Source: Schistosoma mansoni (lineage: Eukaryota; Platyhelminthes; Trematoda; Strigeidida; Schistosomatidae). Taken from it: a stretch of DNA of 64,000 nt. Of this stretch, positions 28,190 through 35,370 are shown piece by piece. Both the position numbers and the translations under genes were made by a program. The stretch covers positions 62,001-126,000 of the forward strand of contig NW_017386109.1 of NCBI RefSeq assembly GCF_000237925.1, written 5' to 3'. The number at the start of each line of letters is the position of its first letter. The stretch's first letter is position 1. Under the pieces are notes generated by a model, which was not told the origin of the DNA, did no database searches, and saw only the letters and a program-made list of their open reading frames with translations.

Positions 28190-31100
28190 GCGTTTATTGT
28201 AACAGATATCGATAACTATTTGGTCTATATTTTATTTTTTACAGTTTTAATAACAGACTGATCTTAGTTAGATAATTATTGAAAACCAAGAAGCACCGGC
28301 CAGTTATGCGCCAATGGCAATGGTTGATCATTGCACAATATCATAAATTGATTGGAGTTAGACACGTACACCATTAAGTGACTGTTCAACGATCTAGAGA
28401 TCAAGCACTCGTCGTAAATCTGGAGTTCCTGGGTTCCATCCCCGGTTGTATCTTTCCTTGATTTTCAATGGTTATCTAGGGTCAGTCTATGATGTAAACT
28501 GTGAAAAATCAACAATCTCCACAAACCCCTTATATCTATGTTTTAGTTTCAGAGCATAAAATTATCGCCTGTGTTTTCACATGTCTGTTTTCTCCCTAAT
28601 TTTTGTCTTCTTCTCTCATGTTAAACAAAATTAGCTTCTCAATGGAAACCGATTGATGATTTTAATGAAGACTTCCACAGTTCATCTGATTGTGCAATTG
28701 CACCAATCACACCTGGATTGACAATGCTTCAGCGTAAATCCTCTTCTTACACCCATCGTCTACGATCATCACCAATATCACAATATAGTACAACGTCAGC
28801 CAGTTCATATGCATCATTACCTACATCAAATCATGATTTGAATGTAGTTAAAAATAACGATGAAAATAATAATGCTGTCGTTGATAACACTAATGCTAAT
28901 AATAGTAATAACAATACTAAATATAGTCATAATCGACAGGCAATGATACCATCTCGTCATTCTGTTGCTTCATTATCTCAACCTCATAGAAGTAGTATGC
29001 ATGGTGAAACAGTTTTTGAGAAAAGTGTAGAGGATAATTCACATCAAAGACGTGCTTCAACACTTGGTATATCTTCCACACCAACATTTTCCAAAGAATT
29101 CAATAACAAACAATCTGGTATGTATAAATAAATAAACAAATAAAAAGCCTATTTCTACTTTCAACAATAAAATTTAATAAAAGTATTTCATTAATTGAAG
29201 GCTATAAAATATTTTAAAGTAGTCTTTATCACAAATTTACATCAAATATGAACCATATGAAAGCAAAACAACACAAAATAGGTTGTAACTACTCAACAGT
29301 ACTCAATTATGAAATTAAGATTAAAACTTTCAGCTCATATGTGATGAACAACCAACTGACGAGTCTCAGACAGAACGAAACACGCGTCCTGGATCCCATT
29401 GCTAGTCACCAACCATCTTTGATCATAATACTGTTAAGACAAAGAAATAGAATTTAATAAATCAGTTTATAAGTGCAGTTTAATGAAATCTTCATATAAT
29501 GTCATCATCGGCTTAATTGCAATATAATGACTGAGATACATGACGATTATATTTAGTAACAGAAGTAGTAGTATTTGATCTGAATCAAAAGATGAATACT
29601 ATTATCAAGTAGTGAATATAATACATTTTCAGCTGTTATTGATTAATATCAAGAGCTTTTTACGGAAAAATTATTACTCAAACATGATTCTAAAAATGTT
29701 AAATATACAATTGAAACTAAATTTCGATTGCCTGATTGTTAACCTATAAAGTTCGTTAATATTATTCATTATGTATTATGTAATTTAGAATTTTGTAAGT
29801 GAATTACAATGTAATTAATTCTGGATATTCGATTTATCTCCTTGAGAACTTTCCACTTGGATATACATGAAACTTATTAGGTGTAAGTGTTCCAGTGGAA
29901 AATTTCAGGCAAGAATTTATTATTCCAAGCGATACATACTAAATTATTGAGTTCTTGTCTTTAGAAATCTGTTATACATCATCTAGTTACCGGTGAATAA
30001 GTAGTTTATGCACAATTCAAATTTGTCTGAAGTCTTAAAGAATGTTTTTATATATAGTTGAAATCATGAGTCAATTGAAGCTAGACCACCATGGAAAACC
30101 TGGAAGCACTGGACGACCGACTGCTGAGGAGTCACACAATAGGACGAGACGGCCGTCCAGTGCTCCCAGGTTCAACTATATATAAAAATTACTAAAAATC
30201 TCCACAAACAACCCTCTTAAACAATATCTTAATTAAATAGATTACTATATGGTTATAATTTCAGTTAAACAACTTTAAATGATTAAGAAGAGAAGTTAAC
30301 TCTATATTATTCAATAAACGAAATGTTTATGATCACCGTCTAAACTATTCTACAAACAAAAATAATATGATTTAACAGAAAATTGTTAATAAATTTGTTT
30401 TAATCAAACGAATTATTAATTTAACAATATAGTTGCTGCTACCTTGACGTGGTGGTCGGGCTTGCCTATCGTGATGAACCAATCGATCTATACTGGCTGG
30501 AACAATCGTTCCTCAAGGTTCTACCATGCCAGGCAAGTCGGTTGAAGAGCGATAAGACTAAAAGCAGCAAACCCAAGGTCCGAAGGCGAAGATGTAGTGC
30601 TGACTGTACAGGGGTGTGACGGCAGTAAGGTGCTTCCTTCGGATAACCAGCATAACAACGATGCTGCCTTCCCACAAGGAAGGGTGGGGTTAGAAAAGGT
30701 CGACCCTAAAAAAGCACACCTCGCCTTATCCCACCGATACCCGTGTCCGGCAGTAAGGTCTCAACAAGTACGGAGCTAACACGAAAATTACTCATATAAA
30801 GGTCTTGTGTGGCCGACCACAAGCAGTTGTCCCTTGGGTACTGCGGTCACGCTCTCGTGTCATTAAGACCACTTCTAATCCAATTTCCTTTTCAGGTACC
30901 TTTAGAAGAACCCTTTCCGGGGGTGTGGGCAACCGGGAAGTGATAACCATCCTCATACCTCTAACAACACTCAAGACTGACTAAGTTAATATATGAATTT
31001 ACAAAAGTAATTATTTGACATTCGAATCTCTTTTTTATATTCATCTGTAAGAGGACGATCAGTATCACTAATATTTTAATTCAAAATTGGATAAATCATA

Positions 31101-31746
31101 AATTTATCATGTTAAAGGTAATTTACTAATATCAAGATTGGATACATTTTGTTGATTAGATCAGGTTCCATTTAGTTCATACTGTAGATGCAAATATTTA
31201 TAACAAAGTCTTGACTGTATATATCTAGTAATTGTTTACTAAATTTTATAGCTTTTATCATATACTCTTTATTCTTGTTGTTGTGGTGTAGGAATTGGAA
31301 CTGATGTAACTTGGTACGAGGTGCTAAGTTAATTATGTTCGACTGACTTATTGTGTTTTTGTTGCCAAAAGTTGTAATGAACTCTTTCCCTTTTTTTAAA
31401 TGTTTTTGTCAATACTTTTATAGGTGTCATTCAATCTGAACATTTACCTCAAATAAGTAAAACAATGTCCAAATCTCAACTTGCTACTTCCTCACTTAGG
31501 GATGATTCACTACCAACTGATTCTAATTTAATACAATCCAATACGAAAACAAACCAAGTTTCGGTAACTATGCCCGGTTCAACTTGTAGTAATTCACGTA
31601 CAGATATGTTATCAAAGTCTAAAATCCCTTTATTACAATCTAATTTAAACACTGACAATTCAAACTATCGACAATCGACAGAATTAAATGACGTTACCAC
31701 TGATGCTGACACCACAAATGATGATAATAATAATAGATCTATGTGA
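190..31746 (+). CDS. MACF1: Spectraplakin (dystonin/MACF1/shot family), C-terminal part, 5'-partial
   Basis: Giant cytoskeletal linker that ties actin to microtubules; this is the C-terminal half. I infer eleven exons for the longer form: 190-360, 486-974, 2203-2504, 4612-4753, 5195-5452, 7542-7862, 11117-12017, 18799-19082, 20585-20702, 28635-29117 and 31424-31746. All phases match, giving 1263 residues plus TGA. An alternative last exon is 22113-22633. Order of parts (numbered from the first residue in the window): spectrin-type coiled repeats (about 1-800), EF-hand loops 842-853 ([12 protein letters not shown]) and 878-889 ([12 protein letters not shown]), GAS2 module about 924-995 ([20 protein letters not shown]), then a Ser/Asn-rich tail with SKIP at 1222-1225. 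The residues around the EF-hand splice (F-x-T-S/T-K/R-x-E-M) match vertebrate MACF1/DST. The plakin/actin-binding half must lie upstream, outside the window. Very confident on family; the exact isoforms are inferred. Confidence 0.93.
486..974 (+). CDS. MACF1: Spectraplakin exon (spectrin repeats)
   Basis: Acceptor AACAG ends at 485 and donor AAG|GTTAGT follows 974; phase 0 to 0, 163 codons. The product is a continuous heptad-rich helix series with the spectrin-repeat landmark tryptophan pattern ([29 protein letters not shown]). The join [12 protein letters not shown] with the preceding exon keeps the helix in register. Confidence 0.9.
975..2202. other. Spectraplakin intron with an RTE LINE tail
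   Basis: GT-AG intron between two spectrin-repeat exons. Its main content is the 5'-truncated RTE copy at 1191-1932; the rest is AT-rich with no further recognisable feature. Confidence 0.8.
1191..1932 (+). mobile_element. 5'-truncated RTE-type LINE fragment
   Basis: Encodes the C-terminal region of an RTE-type reverse transcriptase, with recognisable blocks [49 protein letters not shown] and DMAQNRSQW. It is in at least two frames, so it is decayed. The 3' end is a GTGTGGCGCATATA...CCAATATTTATGTG segment followed by an (AAAT)n tail. ATAAGATA occurs immediately before (1183-1190) and after (1933-1940), a likely 8-bp target-site duplication. Same family as 49885-50692. Confidence 0.88.
2203..2504 (+). 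CDS. MACF1: Spectraplakin exon (spectrin repeat)
   Basis: Acceptor ATTTTTAG ends at 2202 and donor CCAG|GTAATT follows 2504; phase 0 in, phase 2 out. It encodes [20 protein letters not shown] followed by a helix rich in Leu, Arg and Glu, ending in [15 protein letters not shown]. The characteristic W-x-x-L...W of spectrin repeats is visible. The split Arg codon is completed by the exon at 4612. Confidence 0.9.
2505..4611. other. Spectraplakin intron, mostly unassigned
   Basis: GT-AG intron. It contains a decayed tRNA-like/hammerhead repeat near 3865-4110 and a short triplicated 15-mer around 4083-4122. I see no coding signal in the remainder. Confidence 0.7.
3865..4110 (-). mobile_element. 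Decayed tRNA-like/hammerhead (Sm-alpha-type) repeat
   Basis: Read on the - strand: a tRNA-like part with a B-box-like GGTTCAATTTC, then a hammerhead-like segment (about 4012-3961) with CCGAGGA, a 4-bp stem II and GAAAC, followed by the pairing 3' arm. The first core block differs from CUGANGA at one base (U to C), so activity is unlikely. Same arrangement as the better preserved copy at 43390-43660. Confidence 0.6.
4612..4753 (+). CDS. MACF1: Spectraplakin exon (spectrin repeat)
   Basis: Polypyrimidine-AG acceptor (CTCTTTTAG) ends at 4611; donor GAG|GTTAGC follows 4753. One base completes the Arg codon, then 47 codons: [19 protein letters not shown], then [16 protein letters not shown]. This is a typical repeat helix A with the conserved D-W-L. 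Confidence 0.88.
5195..5452 (+). CDS. MACF1: Spectraplakin exon (spectrin repeat)
   Basis: Acceptor TATTTCAG ends at 5194 and donor ATG|GTAATA follows 5452; phase 0 to 0, 86 codons. Helices [15 protein letters not shown] and [20 protein letters not shown] flank a Ser/Thr-rich loop, which is longer than usual for a repeat linker. Confidence 0.88.
5453..7541. other. Spectraplakin intron, probably old repeats
   Basis: The stretch 5880-6330 is more GC-rich than its surroundings (CTTACACCTGTTACCCCTCG) and looks like a degraded interspersed repeat I cannot classify. 6530-6740 has the feel of an old tRNA-like repeat (GGTTTTGGGTTTAATTC). No exon signal seen. Confidence 0.45.
7542..7862 (+). CDS. MACF1: Spectraplakin exon (spectrin repeat)
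   Basis: Acceptor TTTACAG ends at 7541 and donor GAG|GTATGC follows 7862; phase 0 to 0, 107 codons. [20 protein letters not shown] begins one repeat, and [15 protein letters not shown] ends it and joins directly to [12 protein letters not shown] in the next exon. A trinucleotide (ATT)n run starts about 20 bases into the following intron. Confidence 0.88.
8380..8770 (+). mobile_element. Old RTE-type LINE 3' remnant
   Basis: The frame around 8480-8550 reads [11 protein letters not shown] followed by a Ser-rich end, matching the C-terminus of RTE ORFs ([16 protein letters not shown] type). It is followed by an element-like 3' UTR (GATTCGCCCTAAAGAT, ACTTGGACCGATGTACATATA). Heavily decayed. Confidence 0.55.
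9697..9971 (-). mobile_element. tRNA-derived SINE-like repeat with 3' hammerhead (Sm-alpha type, copy A)
   Basis: On the - strand: a head block (GAGACTGACCAGTTGCAGTC), then a tRNA-like region with A box TGGCTGAGTGG and B box GGTTCGAATCC, then a hammerhead at about 9775-9715, ending at AGCCACTATTCATC. It is flanked by a perfect 12-bp target-site duplication CATAGGATTAAG (9685-9696 and 9972-9983). The hammerhead has CUGACGA but GUAA in place of GAAA, so it is probably inactive. Sm-alpha repeats of schistosomes are known to be Pol III-type repeats encoding hammerheads. Confidence 0.85.
11117..12017 (+). CDS. MACF1: Spectraplakin exon: last spectrin repeats, low-complexity insert, first EF-hand
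   Basis: Acceptor TTACCCAG ends at 11116; donor A|GTAAGT follows 12017 (phase 0 in, 1 out); 300 full codons. It starts with a repeat helix ([16 protein letters not shown]), then a Ser/Asn/Lys-rich stretch (roughly 11240-11750) that breaks the coiled repeat. A final helical repeat follows ([19 protein letters not shown]). It ends in the linker [14 protein letters not shown] and EF-hand loop [12 protein letters not shown], with calcium ligands at positions 1, 3, 5, 9 and 12. The same linker plus EF-hand order is diagnostic of spectraplakins. The serine-rich insert is longer than I would expect in vertebrate homologues. Confidence 0.92.
12508..12606. repeat. Inverted repeat remnant of an interspersed element
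   Basis: GGGGTTACT (near 12533) and AGTAACCCC (near 12587) face each other, with AAGCTTTT/AAAAGCTT outside them. The GC-rich stretch between is out of character with the intron. Probably part of an old mobile element; class not determined. Confidence 0.4.
14715..14768. repeat. (TA)n microsatellite
   Basis: More than 50 bases of nearly uninterrupted TA dinucleotides. No function implied. Confidence 0.9.
17227..17626 (-). mobile_element. Compound Sm-alpha-type hammerhead repeat, longer than one unit (copy B)
   Basis: On the - strand: head block, tRNA-like region with A and B boxes (17545-17450), hammerhead (about 17437-17366), a linker, then a second copy of the head block. The head repeats about 341 bases apart, so the insertion holds roughly 1.2 units. 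TAGTTAAT flanks it (17219-17226 and 17627-17634), showing it entered as one piece. The hammerhead has GUAA instead of GAAA, as in copy A, plus extra bases next to the cleavage site. Confidence 0.8.
18799..19082 (+). CDS. MACF1: Spectraplakin exon: second EF-hand and start of GAS2 domain
   Basis: Acceptor TATATAG ends at 18798; donor CGG|GTTAGT follows 19082. Two bases complete a Lys codon, then [15 protein letters not shown] and loop [12 protein letters not shown] (canonical ligands). A Ser/Asn linker follows, then [19 protein letters not shown], the beginning of the GAS2-related microtubule-binding domain with its Cys-x-Cys pair. Confidence 0.93.
19083..20584. other. Spectraplakin intron, no recognisable content
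   Basis: AT-rich GT-AG intron between the two GAS2-coding exons. I see no repeat family or coding signal. Confidence 0.7.
20585..20702 (+). CDS. MACF1: Spectraplakin exon: core of GAS2 domain, ending at a GC-AG donor
   Basis: Acceptor TTTTCAG ends at 20584. Encodes [19 protein letters not shown], then [13 protein letters not shown] and VKNDPCR, nearly identical in pattern to the vertebrate GAS2 module. The exon ends CGAG|GCAAGT: GCAAGT is the usual extended consensus of the rare GC-AG intron class. Phase 1 here is compatible with both downstream alternatives (22113 and 28635). Confidence 0.93.
20703..20708 (+). promoter_or_regulatory. GC-AG 5' splice site at the isoform branch point
   Basis: GCAAGT directly follows CGAG. 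There is no GT donor nearby that preserves the conserved DPCR end. GC donors are intrinsically weaker than GT donors and are often found at regulated splice sites in other animals. The downstream acceptors at 22113 and 28635 both accept phase 1. Confidence 0.75.
20703..22112. other. GC-AG intron before the alternative last exon
   Basis: Begins GCAAGT and, if the 22113 exon is used, ends TTATTTTAG. Contains a short (TA)n run near 20740 and a GATA-type run near 21796. Otherwise AT-rich and featureless. Confidence 0.65.
22113..22633 (+). CDS. MACF1: Spectraplakin alternative last exon (Ser/Asn-rich C-terminus, own stop)
   Basis: Acceptor TTATTTTAG ends at 22112. With the phase-1 base of the GAS2 exon it reads [17 protein letters not shown], then about 150 Ser/Asn/His-rich residues, ending at TAA (22631-22633). 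The open frame is unbroken for 173 codons in AT-rich DNA, and its composition resembles the other tail exons. There is no S-x-I-P motif in this tail. An internal weak donor (A|GTAAAC after 22331) would instead make a symmetric 219-base cassette exon, so terminal versus cassette use cannot be settled from sequence. I found no convincing AATAAA within several hundred bases downstream. Confidence 0.7.
23340..23510 (+). mobile_element. Decayed tRNA-like/hammerhead repeat (second subfamily)
   Basis: Starts GATGCTGGTTCAGTGGTCTAG (tRNA-like A-box region of the subfamily) and later shows CTGAGGTGTCTCATAATAGG followed by ACGGAAC, a degraded hammerhead core. Too diverged to be active. Confidence 0.55.
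24139..24345 (+). mobile_element. tRNA-like/hammerhead repeat (second subfamily)
   Basis: GCCGGCTCAGTGATCTAGAG opens a tRNA-like region with B box GGTTTCAATCC. A hammerhead-like part follows (about 24236-24290) with stem II GTCC...GAAC and GAAAC, but the first core block reads GTTAAGGA. Family member of 43390-43660; probably inactive. Confidence 0.7.
25925..26175. mobile_element. Rearranged tRNA-like (-) plus hammerhead (+) repeat
   Basis: 25928-26000 is the tRNA-like part in - orientation (complement of the B box, then of GGTTAAGCGTTCG and the A-box region). 26097-26150 is the hammerhead part in + orientation (CTGAGAAGTC, GAACGAAAC, GGCCGTTCAGTACTTCC). The two halves face opposite ways, so this is an inverted or recombined copy, not a simple insertion. 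Confidence 0.65.
26912..27043. repeat. Perfect 66-bp tandem duplication
   Basis: 26912-26977 and 26978-27043 are identical by eye (both run TTAATACTAAGTT ... ATGAAGATAAC). It is in the spectraplakin long-form intron. The absence of differences suggests a recent duplication, or an assembly artefact. Confidence 0.9.
28147..28190. repeat. (CT)n(TA)n compound microsatellite
   Basis: About a dozen CT dinucleotides run directly into about nine TA dinucleotides. No gene signal. Confidence 0.9.
28375..28500 (+). mobile_element. Decayed tRNA-like repeat (third subfamily)
   Basis: ACACGTACACCATTAAGTGA, then AACGATCTAGAGATCAAGC and a B-box-like GGTTCCATCC. The same start and order recur at 34600-34800, so they are copies of one subfamily. 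The hammerhead part is not preserved here. Confidence 0.55.
28635..29117 (+). CDS. MACF1: Spectraplakin tail exon (alternative to 22113-22633)
   Basis: Acceptor AAATTAG ends at 28634; donor CTG|GTATGT follows 29117 (phase 1 to 1). Joined to the GAS2 exon it reads [18 protein letters not shown]; the DPCRA junction matches the family's usual sequence. The rest is Ser/Asn-rich and basic ([32 protein letters not shown]), as expected of the unstructured GSR-like tail that binds the microtubule lattice. Confidence 0.82.
29345..29425 (+). ncRNA. Partial hammerhead-like sequence (copy E)
   Basis: Core blocks CUGACGA (29356-29362) and GAAA (29377-29380) are both intact, with cleavage triplet GUC followed by CTGGATCCC. 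Stem II has a mismatch and the 5' arm of stem I pairs poorly. This is the 3' portion of an Sm-alpha-type unit. Activity doubtful. Confidence 0.6.
30055..30235 (+). ncRNA. Palindromic hammerhead repeat (inverted copy)
   Basis: A reversed tail fragment (TCAATTGAAGCTAGACCACC, then CCTGGAAGCACTGGACGACC) lies directly before a + strand hammerhead with CTGAGGA (30124-30130), stem II GTC...GAC and the arm GGCCGTCCAGTGCTCCCAGG. The two arms (about 30098-30118 and 30150-30171) pair for about 20 bases. The second core block is GAGA instead of GAAA. The unit tail with AATTACTAAAAATCTCCACA follows. Confidence 0.65.
30432..30985 (+). mobile_element. 5'-end fragment of an RTE-type LINE (3'-truncated)
   Basis: From ACCTTGACGTGGTGGTCGGG to CATCCTCATACCTCTAACA this is the same sequence as the 5' end of the large minus-strand RTE (52170 down to about 51640), roughly 550 bases, closely similar. 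It lacks the APE and RT regions altogether. LINE copies are normally truncated at the 5' end, so a fragment with only the 5' end is unusual. Confidence 0.85.
31424..31746 (+). CDS. MACF1: Spectraplakin last exon with S-x-I-P (EB1-binding type) motif
   Basis: Acceptor TTTTATAG ends at 31423. Two bases complete Gly, then [17 protein letters not shown] and a Ser/Thr/Asn-rich tail to TGA at 31744-31746. SKSKIPLLQ includes SKIP at 31618-31629. This is the S-x-I-P signature by which MACF1/DST tails bind end-binding (EB) proteins. Poly(A) signals AATAAA lie at 32020-32025 and 32024-32029. Confidence 0.85.
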
Positions 31747-32019
31747 AAAACTGTTTATTAGTCGTTTATTTTGATTCAATTAAATATGTATATCAAAATT
31801 CATTTTGACCTCTTAAAAAAAATGGTTTCTTTTTTTTCGTTCATTTATTTTCGAATTTGTTTTCTTTTATTGATCACATTATCGTTTATTTTATGGGAAG
31901 TAGAGATTTTAATTATTTGTTGTGTGTTGTATTATTCTTTTCTCTTTTTTTTGGGGGGGGGGTCATTTTACTTTACACATTACAGATTTGAAGATAAAAA
32001 CTACTTACTTACTTGTACA

Positions 32020-32029
32020 AATAAATAAA
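32020..32029 (+). terminator. Poly(A) signals of the spectraplakin gene
   Basis: Two overlapping AATAAA hexamers lie about 275 bases beyond the TGA of the last exon, in AT-rich DNA. Placement suits a 3' UTR. The actual cleavage site is not visible from sequence alone. Confidence 0.5.
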
Positions 32030-34599
32030 GAAATAAGAATATTAGACATATGCACTTGAAAAATTGCCTTTATACGAAAATTGCCCTTTTATTTTATTTT
32101 TTTCATATAATCTTATAAAATAATTGATAGACCACTTAAATCTCTTCCTTTGCACTCTCTGTTCTGGATTACGTAACAACAACAACAACAATAACAAAAA
32201 CATTTACATATCGTTAAAAAAAACGTATCTACAAAAGTTATTCCTAGATTATATGTGTTTTTTTATTATTGGGAATGGGTTAATTATTTCATCAATTGAA
32301 TGAATAGGTCAAAGAGGTGGTGTGGAGGTGAATGGATGGTGATTAGGTCAATCAAACAGTGTTGTTGTCATATTTGTCTTTGTCAATTCCAAAATATTAA
32401 CTATTAACTAACATACAGCTGCCATTATTTTTTGCTGATAACTTTGATTGTATTCTTAGAATATTTTATCTATTTAAGAATTCAAGTTAATTTCTATCAT
32501 TTCATTTGTTCTTATGAATATTTTACCTTATACTCTTTTAATTATCTTTTTTTGTTTGTGTGATGAATTATTTAGTTGTTATGTATTTCTCTTTGTTTTT
32601 ATGTGTTTTCTTAGATTCCTTCATACGCTTGTATCATTCAATTTCTGTTGTAAAAAAAAGTTCTTATTGTTATTATTCATTGTCAGTTTATATGAAAATA
32701 GAAATACATCTCTATTAATAATGTCTTTAGATTTTTTCTTGGAAGTAATCTTTCTAAGAGAAGATTGTTCATGAATAAAATTTTACACCGATCGATTATT
32801 GAAAAGTAGAGTGTAAGCTTGAATTCAACTTAACCATTCTTTCTAGTTTTCCGTACTTGTAAATAACTTTTTGTAAAAGCGAAAGGTAACTGATCAGTCA
32901 GTATCGCTAACTGACGTGAAACGTGAATCCACATGGGATTTTTCTCATGTGCCTTTAATCACTTGACATCAACAGATTTTAGATATTGATTGTTTCTGAG
33001 AAACGATTTGATTGGATTACTGAAAAATTATAATCGCCTAGAAGAGGATAATTATCTTCAAATATTGGAGTGAACTGGTTACTATGTTCACATTCTGAGA
33101 ATGAATAAATTCGTATGTAGTTGATATACTTATATCTAAATAAATAGGATGATGGATTGAAGCCGTGAATTCACAACACTTTTATAGTTATCATGTGAAT
33201 AAGATTTCATCATTATTTTAATTTTTGGAGGAAATTATTACAGGGCACATAAATTAGCTTCCATTCAAAGAATAAACATCATGTAAATTATAAGCCCAAT
33301 TTTCTGTTTATCATCCGTTTCCTTACAAGTCAGATTAGGTTCTTTTCCTGTTCTTTTTTATTCTGGTAATTTCCTTTCATTATATATAATACGAAGGCCT
33401 GAGTCAATACATGAGACAGTGAAAATTTGCAGTTTGAATGGGTGATTTCGGTGAAGTCCTCCAACTCAAAAAACGAAACTCCACCAAAATGACACAATAC
33501 ACATTTGCGCTATATACTACATTTTTTGGTTATTATCTATACCGGCTCTATCTCACTTAATTCTTGTTGCAACTATCTTAAACAAATTACTTTTTGTTAA
33601 GATCTACATATTTTATTGTAAAAGAAGAAATTAGTGGAGACGTTCCCACTTTAAATTGAGGTCTAAACTCAAAATCATTATCATATAAGTAGGCATTCAA
33701 CAACATAGAAAAGTGCTCTAACTTTAAATAGATTCGACAACAAAACTTTACTTTAGAAGGATATTATTGAAACGGTGAGATGATTAGGAAATGTTTATGG
33801 TAACAAGTTACAAGCATGATTACTACTACAAGTATTTTTAAGAGAAATGCTGGGATGATATTAGAAATAATTATGCGTAACGACTTGGAAATATCTAGTA
33901 GTATGACTTATGTAAAATATAAATAAATGGAGATTTGAATCGACCAATCTTCCATCTGTACTATACCTAGTATAAACAAAACTGAATAAAAATTATAATA
34001 AGTACCGGACTGTAGACGGGCTGTGTCACAGTTGTAGACACAATCCAGTTGCCCAAGCCAAGGTAGGCCGAACCACGTTTAAATACTACAGAAATCAGAA
34101 ATTTATCACATTATAAGGTAGAGAGGCATGAAATCCTTAATGTATCGCTGACTTCAAAACGGCTGTTTTGTTTAACTCTAACGATAAATTTTGAGGGTAC
34201 GAAAACATTTTGAAGAAATAGTGGTTAGTTCAAGTATTATCGAAATATTTGCTCTGAATATTTATGTGGACACTTTTCCCTCCGAAACATATGATATAGC
34301 ATCCTCAGAAACAAATAATTTCTGGTCGTAACCACGTTTAAACTTGAATCCGTATTAGTGATAGAGTGATCACTAGAGTTCATTGTTATTAAGAAGGTAA
34401 TCAGTGCACAAGTTATTGGCTTTTATATCCATCCCAAAACAATATTAAACGACTCTATTATTTTTAAAACTACCAATATTATCGGGCAATTAGTTCGAAG
34501 AGTAAAAAGCTGTGTATTAGTGTGGGGAGGGCTTGAACAATAAATAATAAACCACAGTTGTTTTATAACGTTCTTCCAATACAACAAATCGTTAAAAGT

Positions 34600-34800
34600 T
34601 AAACACGTACACCATTGAATGACTGTTCAACGATTTAGAGATCAAGCACTCGTGAAACTGAATGTCCTGGGTTCCATACCCGGTGTGATGTACATTACCG
34701 GGTAGTCCCATAATAGAAAAAAAGCAGATATCCAGTGCTTTTTAATTTTCTATAGTTATCTAAGATCAGTCCATGATGTAATCTATGAAAATTCAGCAAT
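34600..34800 (+). mobile_element. Decayed tRNA-like/hammerhead repeat (third subfamily)
   Basis: Starts ACACGTACACCATTGAATGA, like 28375, with B-box-like GGTTCCATACC, then GGGTAGTCCCATAATAG and ATCCAGTGCTT, the worn remains of a hammerhead stem II and 3' arm. Confidence 0.55.
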
Positions 34801-35042
34801 CTTCACATACTCCTATACTAATTAGAATAAGATACAACGCATGAGATTTTTTTTATAATTGTCAATACTCTATGATGTAAACTACTTCACGACTAAATTC
34901 ACTTAGTATTGTTTGTTTGAATCTTCCCATTGATGTTTAGCACTGCAACTGGTCAGTCTCTAATTGGCATATGTGCATACTGTGCGTATTGCCTCAATAT
35001 AGCCTTAATTCACAAGCATGGTAAGCAGAGATGGATAGTGGC

Positions 35043-35105
35043 TAGCAGTGGAATCCAGGACGCGCGTTTCGTCCTATTTGAGACTCGTCAGCTGGATGTA
35101 CCTGC
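35043..35105 (-). ncRNA. Hammerhead ribozyme with intact core (copy C)
   Basis: - strand: 5' arm GCAGGTACATCCAG, core CUGACGA (35091-35085), stem II GUCU/GGAC with a 6-base loop, GAAA (35070-35067), a very short stem III (AC/GU), GUC and 3' arm CTGGATTCC. Predicted cleavage lies between 35059 and 35058. All universally conserved core bases I know for hammerheads are present. The arrangement is that of the well-studied Schistosoma Sm-alpha ribozyme. Confidence 0.85.
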
Positions 35106-35309
35106 ATCTCACAGTTGATGTTCACTCTGGGACTCAAACCCAGTACCTTCGCTTCAAACGTCATCGCGTTATCCACTCAGCTACTGAGTCCTAATAGCCA
35201 CTTGCTTGTGCAATGGGGTGAAGTTTAAATTCACTTAGTATTGTTTGTTTGGATCTTCCCATCGATGTTTTAGGACTGCAACTGGTCAGTCTCTAATTGG
35301 CATATGTAT

Positions 35310-35370
35310 CCATATACATCCAGTTGACAAGTCCCAAATAGGACGAAACACGCGTCATGGATTCCACTGC
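35310..35370 (+). ncRNA. Inverted, degraded hammerhead (copy D)
   Basis: + strand: ATACATCCAG, then TTGACAA where CUGANGA is expected, stem II GTCC/GGAC, GAAAC, CGCGTC and ATGGATTCC. Two core differences make it probably inactive. It faces hammerhead C about 200 bases away. Confidence 0.7.

Larger units (their letters stand above)
22634..28634. other. Region between the two alternative spectraplakin tails
   Basis: 3' UTR of the short form and/or intron of the long form. Holds hammerhead-type repeats near 23340-23510, 24139-24345, 25925-26175 and 28375-28500, a perfect 66-bp tandem duplication (26912-27043), an old minus-strand tRNA-like remnant near 27220-27330, and a (CT)n(TA)n microsatellite near 28147-28190. 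No additional exon seen. Confidence 0.65.
29118..31423. other. Last spectraplakin intron
   Basis: GT-AG intron holding a partial hammerhead copy (29345-29425), a palindromic hammerhead (30055-30235) and a 5'-end fragment of an RTE LINE (30432-30985). The rest is AT-rich and featureless. Confidence 0.75.

Noticed and set aside
31771-32774. Hydrophobic open frames downstream of the spectraplakin stop
   Set aside because: Phe/Leu/Ile-rich translation of T-rich DNA, lying in the 3' UTR and intergenic space, with no start context or homology.
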